Shown here piece by piece: positions 36,481 to 48,364 of a stretch of DNA of 64,000 bases. Positions within the stretch are counted from its first letter, which is position 1. The number at the start of each line of letters is the position of its first letter. This stretch comes from Torreya grandis. Its lineage: Eukaryota > Streptophyta > Pinopsida > Cupressales > Taxaceae. The notes under the pieces are model-generated. The model had not been told where the DNA came from. It searched no databases and saw nothing but the letters and a program-made list of their open reading frames with translations. The stretch lies in NCBI GenBank assembly GCA_037957365.1, contig JARHVA010003184.1, positions 1,437,001-1,501,000 of the forward strand. The letters run 5' to 3'. Both the position numbers and the translations under genes were made by a program.

Positions 36481-38530
36481 AAATAAACTTGTGACTAATC
36501 CTTATAAACACAACCTATGCCCAATTCTATGGTTATAAACTATTATTTATTTACTTATATGAATATGATCCTCTATCTTTAATCAAATATGATAATAAAC
36601 ATTCATATTTTTCATCCCAAGTAGCCTATACTTACTATTAGAATTATTCACACTTCTAGTTTAGATGTTTCTACTCCTCATACATGGCCACTCCTTCAAG
36701 ATAATATCACCCATTAGTAGTGTTTGAAACTACTAGTTTTGTCCTCCTACCAAATAATGACTATTTTTTCTAATTTAATTTAACCTAATAGGTTGTCTTG
36801 CACATTTCCTAAGTCCCATTGAAGGAAATCATAAAAATACCACTATATAAACACATTTTCTATACATTTATTCACTATAGGGAAAGAGGTTTCCATTTTC
36901 AAACACCATAATTATTCTAGATACACATTGAGATGAAAACACCTATTATTCCAAATTATGAGTCCATATAACCCAATTATCCCTAATATAAGTTTAAATA
37001 CACATCTAAGGTCATAAGTCATTATTGAAGCACATAATTACTCCAATATTACAACAACATATAATATTACACTGATATTTCACACACACCACCATAGTGT
37101 GGGAGAAGTACATTGATTCTAATCCCTCTTAGGATAATTGGTATGTGTGTACATGTGAATACCACATGTTAAACTATGCACTTGACTCCAAGAATTTAGG
37201 TCAAGGAATCTGAAATAATGGATGGGATTTGGATTGGGTTGGTTTTTAGGTGGAATGGGTTTTAGAATGGGTGGTGGAAATGGGTTACCATGATGGAACC
37301 AAAAGAACTCAACAATGTTACAGTTCTCTTTAAGAGTATCAAACTATGCATAAATGTAATTATAGGGTCCTTAAATCTCTAAAATCACAAGGAAGTAAAG
37401 CTCCTATTCAATTCTAGGGTTAGGGAAATGAGGGATATTAGGAATAATGAATCATAGGATGAGATCCACTCTCTCAAGTTGGTTATGACTAGTCAAATTC
37501 ATTTAAAAATGTGAATGATATAGGATGAGGCTAGACCTAAGGATAATAAGAAGGTGATAATGGCAAACTACATTATTATGATAACCTTTATTCTAATGGA
37601 GGTAAATGGTCAACAATGAGGTGGGGGATTAGGGTGGAATGTAAGACCTCTCTCTTAATCTCAGTATTAATATAATACTATATGCTAGGGTAAATTTTAG
37701 AGGCCCATATAGAAATTTAATTGGGTTTTTTTTGGAAAATATCTACATGTTTCTAAAGTTTGTAAAAAGCTAACATATGGTGTTTAAGTGAGAGAGTTAA
37801 TGGACAGGTAAAACATAATAGGGGTAGAAGCTAAATGGGCATGCAACTATACAAAAGACCTATGTGCACTTATTTTATCCCTTTCCTATTAGAGAAAGTA
37901 TCCATTATAAGTATATAGGTAGATGCATATTTAAATAGAATTGAAAATAAGCTCATGTTGACTTTTTATAGAGTGGTGAATTATATTTATATGTATAAAA
38001 TTTATTTTAAATAGTAGGAAAGTCAAACTACAAAACTAAATTACACTCAAATAATTTAGGTGAATCCACATTATTAAACATCCCCTAAAATATCCAAATG
38101 CCAATTTATAAAACCAAAATATTCTTGAATTAACAAATAATAGACACTAAAATTTACCCTAATGTATGGTAATTATAGGACTGGGTGTTGTAAACCTAAG
38201 GGAAAGACCTTCTCTAACAAGATTAGGTGTTTTGGGAACTATCATCTAGGATGTATTAGGTAATGTGTAAGAATATGAGTTTGTATATATAAATTATGTG
38301 AGGATTTTATGTGTTTTTATAAGAAAGGTTTTGTTTGGATTGTACTATTGGACAAGGATTTTGGCAATGTTTTTTATTATATTTGTTTGTTTTGTGAATG
38401 CTTAACTAAAATGAAAACTAATTAATTGATAAAATGAAATAAATGGAAGTAGAGAGAAATAATAAAATTTAACCCAAATAAAAAAAACTTTTTAATTATT
38501 TTCCAATTATATATTTAATACATATAAAGT
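36481..38530. other. Unrecognised sequence
   Basis: No gene is recognisable. 37,200-37,290 is a G-rich patch (repeated tgggttgg, ggtggaatggg, gggtggtggaaatgggtt) on the plus strand that would encode Gly/Trp/Met-rich text; its origin is unclear. Confidence 0.35.
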
Positions 38531-38586
38531 GGAGAGAGAGAGAGAGAGGGGGGGGGGAGGGGGAGAGAGAGGGAGTGAGAGAGAGA
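38531..38586 (+). repeat. (GA)n / poly-G purine tract
   Basis: A 56-bp almost pure purine run (gagaga, then a block of G, then gagaga). It is a simple-sequence repeat and could adopt triplex-type structures. It is not adjacent to a recognised LTR. Confidence 0.9.
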
Positions 38587-39925
38587 TCTACTCTAGCTAT
38601 GCAAATACTGATTTTTAACCTTTCTAGATGCAAGCTATATGAAGCTACTTTTGTAATTTTTGATTGATATGTGAGTGGATCTACTATAATAAAACTCCTT
38701 AACATGTAAGTGATTTATTAAAATATCTAAGCTCTAAACAATAAATACTATGGGGTTCATAGAGTTTTCTTTCACCCAAATAATCCAAGAAAAAGTTTTA
38801 GCCTTTCTAGGTGTTGCACACTAAATATAAATAATGTATTTGAAATGGAAATTAATGATATTTATTATGATTATTATGATAAAATTAATTATAAAATCAT
38901 TCTAAATTGATCCAAGCAATGAAAATAATAATCACAATGGCATCTTTTATTTACCTAGTTTGTCTAGGCTTTTGCTAGTCACTAGTTGCTTGTTTTGAGA
39001 ATAAGTCAACTTATTAGAAATTTGAAAAATAGTTATTGTAATGTTTGTAAATTAATGATATAATTTATAACACTTACCTAAGGTATAAATTTAGGATTAT
39101 GTTGTGAAAATAACCTATTTACATGAATACAAACAAATAAGAAAACTAATTACTATTTTTGTTCAAGGATGGAAGAGAGAAGAAACATTTTTCCTATTAG
39201 AATTTTATTTTAACCCAAAAATAAAGATTTAAAATAATAAAAGAATGGATGATTATTTAATATTATCTAATAAAATAACACAAAAAACTAAGCTAATAAC
39301 CTCCAACCTAGTCTTGATGTAGACCAGTTGAAGGCAATAGATATATTTTATTGTGGTCCTTAGTATGTTATCTCCTATATGAAATGAATATTTTAAAAAA
39401 TATCCAATAATTAGGGTGAATACAATAATACATAAATAGTAGAAGAAGAAGAGAGACACAACTCTGAATAAGTAATAGTTGATTATGGTTGGTTGAAGAC
39501 ATTGTTTGAAAAGGCTTAGTTACAAGAACAATGGTTTTTTAGTGTATAGAGTTGTGTAGTAGAACACAAAATAAATAAAAGCTAATATCAAAAGTAACTA
39601 TAGTATGTTTTGGATGTAAAGGATTCAAAAATCTCAAGCTATAATGAATAATTTTGGATTGAAAATCAAGACAAAATTGGCTTACTTGTGGAAGAGTAAT
39701 GGATCTTGCATGGAGTTTAACTAAGTTGAATTCAGATTTAAACTTAGAATGGACTCAAAATGATTGGAAATAGATGAGGGAGTGAGTTGGGCCTGATTGG
39801 ATGCAAACTTGGTGTGGAAAAAGAAATAAACATAATAATAAGTATGAAAAATGTGTCAAGGAATGAGTCATGGAAGCCAATTTTAAAAGGCAAAATAATG
39901 GTGATGGAACCTCCCCTATTTGTAG
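38587..39925. other. Unrecognised AT-rich sequence
   Basis: No gene found. The minus-strand frames at 38,496-38,705 and 39,253-39,459 are low-complexity and have no family signature. Confidence 0.4.
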
Positions 39926-40130
39926 AAGAGGTTACATAACCACCACTATTAGGGAAAAAAATACCCTTAAAAACTATAAAACTACCCTTTTTTTAAAACA
40001 CAACCCAACTCTTAGAATGGAACCAATGTGATAGTTTATAAAACCATCATGATGAACTCATCACCAATGGGGTGGTTTTATAATTTCACAGGGTAGTTCT
40101 ATCACCTAATAAGGAGGTTTAATTTTTAAT
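39926..40130. repeat. Palindromic minisatellite cluster A
   Basis: Diverged copies of a self-complementary phrase of the type GGTGGTTATATAACCACC: agaggttacataaccacca at 39,927; gatagtttataaaaccatc at 40,029; ggggtggttttataatttca at 40,068; gggtagttctatcacc at 40,090. Spacing is about 20-25 bases in the last part. Confidence 0.5.
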
Positions 40131-40930
40131 GATAATCTATTTAAAATAATCTAAGGGAAGCTATAAGGGACAAAAAATGGGTTTAAGTGACCTAGGAGAG
40201 AGAGGGAATCAAAAGTGGGGAGAGTGTTAGAGAGTTTATATTTGAGCATTATTAGGAGGTCACTACATCATCATTAGACCTATCATGTCAAGAATGTTGC
40301 ATAATGTAAAAATTAAGTGCATACATATTTTCCTCTCAGGAAGACACCTTGTCATAAATTTATTATGGTATAGTCTTGAGTAATGGTGTGTGGAATGGAA
40401 ATAAGAAGTTATAAATACTTACCTTACATACCTTGGTAGTTTAATAATGTTATTCAAGGCACCACACAACCTACAAATAAAATATGTTAATAAAATAAAC
40501 TACATAGCTAAATTATGGATAAGAATACATATTATAGATGTGGGTAAGATCATATTACCTAAAGTATTTCATTATCTACCAAAATTGGCACTAATTAGTT
40601 AATAACATGATAACCATTAAAATGTTAATTTTAAAACATGAGTTATATAATTTATTAAAAATATGACTTTAAAATATGAAAATATGCATACAATGTGAGA
40701 ATATACCAAACTCAAAAAGTTTTAAAAAATAAAACAGCTAGTTTGAGGCTCAATATATTCAATAAATTACTAAAAACTAATTCATTTGTACCAATTGATT
40801 GTGAGATTTATTGAGCTTTGGATTTCCTATGATTGTTTCAAGAAAGATAGTTTTCAAAAAGAAGAGGATGACAATAGGATATAAAATATATGAGGGGGAT
40901 AAGTTGTAGGGCAAGATCAAGTAATTTTTG

Positions 40931-40960
40931 TGCCCCTTTACCCTTTCCCCATTTTTTAAT
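40931..40960 (-). other. Pyrimidine tract, candidate polypurine tract of minus-strand Element 3
   Basis: The plus strand reads gcccctttaccctttcccc, so the minus strand is purine-rich (ggggaaagggtaaagggg). Its place beyond the antisense gene is where a minus-strand element would carry its PPT. The matching LTR was not found, so the assignment is tentative. Confidence 0.3.
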
Positions 40961-41059
40961 TTTTTTAATCAAATCTTACTATAAAGCACTGACATAGTGA
41001 GACCAACACATTTCACCTACTGAGATGTGAGATGACTATTACACTATATATTTATTTTA

Positions 41060-41213
41060 TAAATACCACTATATAAAATGGAGTGGTTGTGTAAACACCA
41101 TTGAGGGTAGCTATGTAATCACTTAGGGTGGTTAATTAATTGCCTGTAGTGTTTTTATAACCTCCTCATAGGGTAGTTACACAATTTCCATGGTGGTTGC
41201 ATAACCATCTCTT
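41060..41213. repeat. Palindromic minisatellite cluster B
   Basis: About six diverged units of 21-27 bp: gagtggttgtgtaaacacca, gggtagctatgtaatcactt, gggtggttaattaattgcct, tgtttttataacctcctca, gggtagttacacaatttcc, ggtggttgcataaccatct. Each half mirrors the other (GGTGGTT...AACCACC), so every unit is an imperfect hairpin. This is the same family as cluster A, about 1 kb away. Confidence 0.6.
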
Positions 41214-41393
41214 AAAAATAAGGGTAATTTTGCTTGCTAGAGTTAAAAACTAAAAATTGTAATAATTTCTTGTTTTGATAGATGGATTTGGTATTTGAGA
41301 TAAATTAGGGTATTTAATTTGTTTAAGGTACCTTACATACATAGGATTAGAGATCGATAATAGGAGTGGGTCCCCTGAGTCTCATAACTTATA

Positions 41394-43170
41394 ATGGTTG
41401 ATGAAGTAGTCATTCTTGATTATACTAAGATCTTGTGGATTATGTAGGTAGGGATTAATCTGACCTCTATCCAATTCATTTGTGACATTTTAACCTATTG
41501 GGACCATGATAAAAACATTTTTATGCTCTCCCAAGACTAAAGAGAGTGTAAAATCACTCTTGTTGACATCTACTAGATCATAAGCCTTACCATGAATAGT
41601 AAGTTGGTTTCCATTCTAGTTGTTGATAGAATTTATGATGGTTAGAGTTGGGTGGAGCATTTTAGAGCTAATGACACCCCTGATGTGTGTGTGATGTGTG
41701 GTGTGATACTTTATTGGGTTGAGGGATAAATTAGACCCAATCTATATGAGGACATTATTATTATCCTTACCTCATGACTAGTGGGAGATAAGGGTACCAA
41801 CATGCTACTATTTAATTGGTTTTTGATTATGTCATATTGAGGAGAATGAAACCCAATAGTCCTAGATCCAGGAGCTATTATTTAAAACCTATAGGGACCT
41901 TTATCACATGGATCATCTAGGGGGCATTTTAATCAACCACTTAATGGTTGTCATGGGTTGGATATATGAGTAGATTATCCCCTATTAGAGGAGAGTGCTA
42001 ATTGGTGCACATGGGGACATTATGGATATTATATGGAGGGATGTGTCACCATTCCATTCTTATTAATGAGTAATGGGTACTTTGATAGTGTTTGGATTGA
42101 TTTCCCTACCATACCAAGACATGGTTGGGCAATGAGTTGATGAGGGGGATTATTATGTAGTAGTCTCTAGGGCCACTCAAATTTGGGACATGATTTCATA
42201 GGTTGAGTTACACCCCATAGATAGGGTAACATAGATTTTTTACATGCCCTATGTGGGAAGCCTTCTCATCCTTTAGGTCATATACAAGGGCATACAAGAG
42301 CTAATAGCTAATAGATTGAGATGATTGGCATGGCACCCACTTGTGAGATGGATGCCCATCATCTAACCAATTTAGGATAGAGTGGAACAAGGACCTACCC
42401 CACATCCAACTAGGGGAGGAGGAGGCTAGGGTGAAACAAAACACCAACATATATACCCACCACCACTAATAGCACCAAATTAGGGACCCATATAGGAGGA
42501 CCTTGCACAAAATGAGTATCTAAGACATGAATATCATGAGGCTAAAGAGTATACTAAGTTAGAGGAATTTCACATTCATGAGGAAGAAGCTATAAATGAC
42601 TATTTTGAAGCCAATTGGTGTGAGGGGACACAAATGTGGATCTACATATCTACACTTATAATTTATACTTGATTTTTTAGTTTATCTATTCAATTTATTT
42701 TACATGTTTTTTATTTTTCTATCAACTGAACCTAATGTTGATTTTAAATTCTATTATTATAAATAATGTGAGTTGGTGGACGAGCATATTCATGGACACC
42801 CTGATAAACCTTTCCCAACTAAGCATTATCCTAACCAAAGACTAGATCCTAATAAATCATTAACTCCCTATAGGGACTGGGCAACATACATATGTCTTTA
42901 CCCTAGTGGACCATGCATATGTGATGGTGACAACACTGATGACATAAAATAATACTTTATTGAATATATTAGGGAGAATGAAGTCCTTGGTAGACATGAT
43001 TGTTTGTAGAGAAGAAGGTAGAGCCTCCATCCATACGATAAGGGGATAACTTTAGAAGGAGGTGCTAGTAGGGGACCCTATAGTAGCCTCTAGGAGACAC
43101 CACTAGAGTGATAACCCCTTAAATTCATCTACACCAAGACCTTCTCATAGGAGGAGAAAATGATCCTTAG
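41394..43170 (+). pseudogene. Plant mobile domain (PMD) protein gene, antisense to Element 3 pol
   Basis: From the ATG at 41,394 one frame reads MVDEVVILDYTKILWIM, then LTSIQFICDILTYWDHDKNI, RECKITLVDIY and TPDVCVMCGVILYWVEG, the PMD layout of 'W---T-TF / GE-TITL-D'. After a +1 shift near 41,760 a single frame with TAG/TAA/TGA stops runs to about 42,640: QELLFKTYRDLYHMDHLGGI, INHLMVVMGWIYE, ELHPIDRVT and FYMPYVGSLL. It ends in an acidic region (NEYLRHEYHEAKEYTKLEEF). A further in-frame-like piece at 42,775-43,170 (PYRDWATYICLYPSGPC, SLHPYDKGITLEGGASRGPY) looks like its C-terminal tail. Its sequence differs clearly from the PMD gene of Element 1. Because pol of Element 3 lies on the minus strand, this gene is antisense to it. 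Confidence 0.7.
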
Positions 43171-43299
43171 CCTTGTTATAGATGTTTTTGTTATACCATT
43201 TTACATTTTTATTATTTTTTAGATTCCTTGAGGCACATTGGTCCTCCATAAAGTTACTTGTATCGGATGTCATTTTTTTAAAAAACATTGATAGTTATG

Positions 43300-44680
<1,381 letters not shown>

Positions 44681-44689
44681 GAGAGTACT

Positions 44690-45281
44690 ATGATATGAAA
44701 TTACTATATATAAAAACATTTTATGTGTAAAGAGTTCAATAAACTAGTAGACTCCTTGTCTTCTAGAGTGCATAACTGATAGGATCCATTTTTTATGTCT
44801 TTAATCACTAGGTAGGGGCCTAACCAATTAGGTCTTAACTTATGACCTATTTTCCTTTTTTTAATTTAAATATCAAGTCTAAAGATAATGAATCTTATAT
44901 GAATTAGGTATTCATATGCATTTTTGTTTTATTTTTTTCTCATATGATCAATGCAATTAATATGGTTTTTCACAACAATGATATGACATTCATATAAAGT
45001 GTATAGGTTGGCTAGTTATGCCTCTCTCTACTCCTTATGATCAAGGATATCCTAGAGGGAAATTCAAAGGTTGGGTATCTCTACATCTAATAGTATTATA
45101 TATTTATATCCAAACATGAGTGAGTAGGAAGTTACCCCTATATGTGTCTTAATAGTTGTTCTATAAGCTCAAAGTGATGAATAGAGATGTAAGTGCCAAT
45201 CTCACTTAAAATATTTGATATTTTTGAATAATAATTATTTCAAGGTTTTATTAGTAGCCTCAACCTAACATTGGCATGTGG
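44690..45281 (-). pseudogene. Integrase C-terminal part of Element 3
   Basis: The minus strand reads KRKIGHKLRPNWLGPYLVIK followed by DIKNGSYQLCTLEDKE near 44,770-44,890. This is the GPY/F module that ends gypsy integrases. It closes with LNSLHIKCFY near 44,710. The stretch 44,900-45,281 should be the second half of the catalytic core and is poorly readable. Confidence 0.75.
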
Positions 45282-46205
45282 GTAATATAAATAGTCTGAA
45301 TGTTGTAATATATCAAAAAAATTCATAGCTCATGAATCTAAAGGGTTTTAAAATGGAACCCTTTATCAGTAATGATAACTTGGTGGACCCCAAATTGATA
45401 AATTATTTGGTTCAAGATAAATTTTTTGATGACCAAACTTATTATAGTTGTTAATGGCATAGCCTCCACCCAATTAGTAAAATATTATGTAGCTATAATA
45501 ATGAAATTATTAACATTTGAAGAAGTAGGGGAGGGCTTACCTACTAAATCTAAAACCCACATGGAGAAGGGGCCTTGGGTGACTATGGGATTAAATATCC
45601 CATAATATATGGAGTCATGGTCTAAAGTGGGTTATCAATATCCCATCCTATGGATTTTATGAGTATTTTCATGGCCAATAAAGTGTCCACCATAAAAACC
45701 ATTATGATAATGAAAGAATACCCTTTTTGAATCCTCTTGGTTAATACACTTGAGTAAAATTAAATAAAAGTATTTGAAATAAAATACCATGTATATAATA
45801 ATGTACTTAGACATGATGATATGAAGAAACCATTTTTAATGTCATTTTTTACCTTTGGGGTAAGTGTTATTGATTAGGTAATTGATGATATATGTGTGCC
45901 AAGGAGAATAGATAATAATAGGTTTTTTGATGTAACAGATCAATTCATCAAGAATTTTAATATCCATGAGATCATTAATTTCTAATGGATAATCAACCAA
46001 CCAATGTCCAATGATGTGTCCCTTAACAAAATTTTGGTTAATGTAGGTTAAATAGAACTCATTTAGGATCATGATGAAGTACCCAAACTTCCTATATATG
46101 GATGGATGGGTGAGGTAAGTACACAGGGCTTGATACCTCATGCTAAATCTTACTTCTTGGTTGAGCATATAATGTAACAACTATTTGGTTACAAAGACTA
46201 TAGCT
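45282..46205 (-). pseudogene. RNase H / integrase segment of Element 3, copy A
   Basis: The minus-strand open part at 46,180-45,842 reads LHYMLNQEVRFSMRYQALCT, FGYFIMILNEFYLTYINQNF, then VKGHIIGHWLVDYPLE. This is the C-terminal part of an RT-associated RNase H. YSPWHTYIINYLINNTYPKG follows (the usual P-W-Y-D-I-N-Y-L link), then an integrase zinc region (HYHNGFYGGHF). The core has YFTNWVEAMPLTTI and VIITDKGFHFKTL, where the usual DNG is DKG. The segment is a second copy of 46,206-47,175 and lacks about 50 bases of it near 45,590. Confidence 0.8.
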
Positions 46206-47175
46206 AAGCATTATGGTTGAATGGTGTGATATATATAAAAAAAAATTCATAGCTCATGAATCTCAAGGGTTTTAAAATGGGACCCATTGTCAGTAATGAT
46301 AACTTGGGGGACCCCAAACTAAAAAATGATTTGGTTTAGGATTACTATTATGATGACCAAACTCATGATAGTTGTTAATGGCATATCCTCCACCCAATTA
46401 GTAAAATATTCTATGGTTTTAATAACTAAATTATGAACATTTGAAGTAGGGGAGAGATTACCTACAAATATAAAACCCACATGGAGAAGGGCCCTCAGGT
46501 GACTATGGGCTACAACCCCAGTGGGAATATGTATCTCATGTGAAAAATGTTGACATTTATCACATTTGTGCACATAATCTATGGATTAATGGTCTAAATT
46601 GGGATATAAATATCCCATCTTAGGGAATTTATGAGTATTTTCATGGCCACTAAAGTGTCCACCATAAAAACCATTATGATAATGAGAGAGGAACCTTTCT
46701 GAATCCTCTTGGTTAATACACTTGAGTAAAATTAAATAAAAGGATTTGAAATAAAGGACCATGTATATAATAATTTACTTGGACATGATGATATGAATAA
46801 TCCATTTTGAATGTGATTTTTTAGCTTTGGGGTAAGTGTGGTCAATAGGTAATTGATGATATTTGTATACCAAGGAGAATAGCTAATAATAGGTTTTTCT
46901 ATGTAATATATCAATTCATCAAGAATTTTAATATCCATGAGGTCATTAAATTCCAATGGAGAATCAACCAAATAAAAATCTAATGATGTGTCCTTTAATT
47001 AACTTTTATTTTATGTAAGTTAAATATAATTCATTTAGAAGTGTGATGAAGGACCCAACCTTCTTGGAGAGGGATGGTTGGGTGAGGTAAGTGCATAAGG
47101 CTTGATAACTCGTGATAAATCTTGTTTATTAGTTGAGAATATAATGTAACAACTATTTGGTTGCAAACACTATAG
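46206..47175 (-). pseudogene. RNase H / integrase segment of Element 3, copy B
   Basis: The minus strand reads SYQALCTYLTQPSLSKKVGS and FITLLNELYLTYIK (RNase H), SYSPWYTNIINYLLTTLTPK (link), YHNGFYGGHFSGHENTHKF, then HKCDKCQHFSHEIHIP (integrase zinc-binding region), EYFTNWVEDMPLTTI and VIITDNGSHFKTLEIHE with the second catalytic Asp kept. At about 46,206 the integrase core breaks off and the text goes directly into a second RNase H (VFVTKxLLHYMLNQEV), showing a tandem duplication junction. This upstream copy would be the one joined to RT. Confidence 0.8.
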
Positions 47176-47179
47176 ATAA

Positions 47180-48364
47180 AAATTATTTTTCTAGTTGAGT
47201 GTATCATGTCTCATAATCAATGAAGGTGTAGATAATGAAATAGATTGTGTGTTCTTTGTTGATATCATCTTTGTGTACCAACATGTAAATGAGGGATACC
47301 TTAGTCTATCTAATGTAAATTATCAAGATATTAATCATTTTAGGCACCATGAAGGTGGGGTGAGACATAAAAAAGTGTTTTACTACTTCAAATGATTCCT
47401 AGCAATCATCTCTCTAAGTTAAGCCACTTTTATTTTTAATTAGGTTATAGATAGGATGAATGGAATATGAAAGATTAGTAATGAACCATTACATGGATCC
47501 CAACTTACCCAAGAATGTTTTGATGTTTGATTTGTCTATGGGTAAGAATATTTATGATATTTATTAAATCTTGGTCGGGTCAATATAAAACCCACATTGG
47601 GAGATGATATACCCTAAGATTTTTCCACTAATGAATCTAAATACACATTTTTTTAATTTAAGAGTAACATTTTTTTTAAAAAGTTTGTTAAGATGGTGTA
47701 TAACACCTCTAATAAATCTATTCGTCATCTAAATTTTTCTAAAATATCATCTTGTAGATCTTATTATCTTGTGAATATGCTCATGGAATATGTGGGTCAT
47801 GGCCATTTGATATGTTACCCCTAACATTTTTAGAATGAAAGGCATCATGACATAATAAAAGGTCCCTCATGGCATAGTAAAGGAGGTATTGATCTAGTCT
47901 TCATTATAAATATGGATATGATAATATCATGAGAATCCATCGATGAGTGATAAAAATTTGTATCTTTTGGTAGTGCCAATTATGACATCAATGGATGGGA
48001 GAGGGAAGTGATATATTAGAAATGCTTTGTTGATATCTTGAAAGTCTATACATATCTTTATTTAATTTTTCTTCTTGAGAATAGGGAAAATATTGGACAT
48101 CCACTTGGTGTAGTACATTATCTTAATAAATACAAATTTTAAAATTTTGAAAAATTCCTCTTTTACCATTAATGAAACCTTAGGCTTGATGGTCCCAAGT
48201 TTTTGTTTGACTGTCTTTGATTTAGGCATTATAGCTAGTTTTTTTAAAACTACATTAGGTTTTATTCCTACCATGTTAGTATAAGATAAAGAAACATATT
48301 TTGAGAGATTGGCGAATAGTTTATTATGGTATTCCAATTCATATACAAAGAGTGAAGACCCCAA
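47180..48364 (-). pseudogene. pol: Reverse transcriptase of Element 3
   Basis: On the minus strand the open stretch 48,364-48,062 reads VSLSYTNMVGIKPNVVLKKL, then KSKTVKQKLGTIKPKVSL, MVKEEFFKILKFVFIKIMYY and TKWMSNIFPILKK. This is the N-terminal half of a gypsy RT. The palm follows near 47,850-47,770 (GTFYYVMMPFILKMLGVTY, QMAMTHIFHEHIHKII). The YVDD box has decayed: the equivalent text at 47,741-47,760 reads DLQDDILEKF. Several frame changes and stops are present. Confidence 0.8.

Noticed and set aside
38531..38586. Long purine run as a polypurine tract of an LTR element
   Set aside because: No LTR start with a partner copy follows it on either strand; a simple (GA)n/G repeat explains it.
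41767..42600. Alternative plus-strand frame over the PMD relic (for example YFDSVWIDFPTIPRHGWAMS)
   Set aside because: It is fairly open, but the neighbouring frame matches the PMD block order (GGILINHLMVVMGWIYE, ELHPIDRVT) and runs on into the acidic tail, so the alternative is taken as chance.
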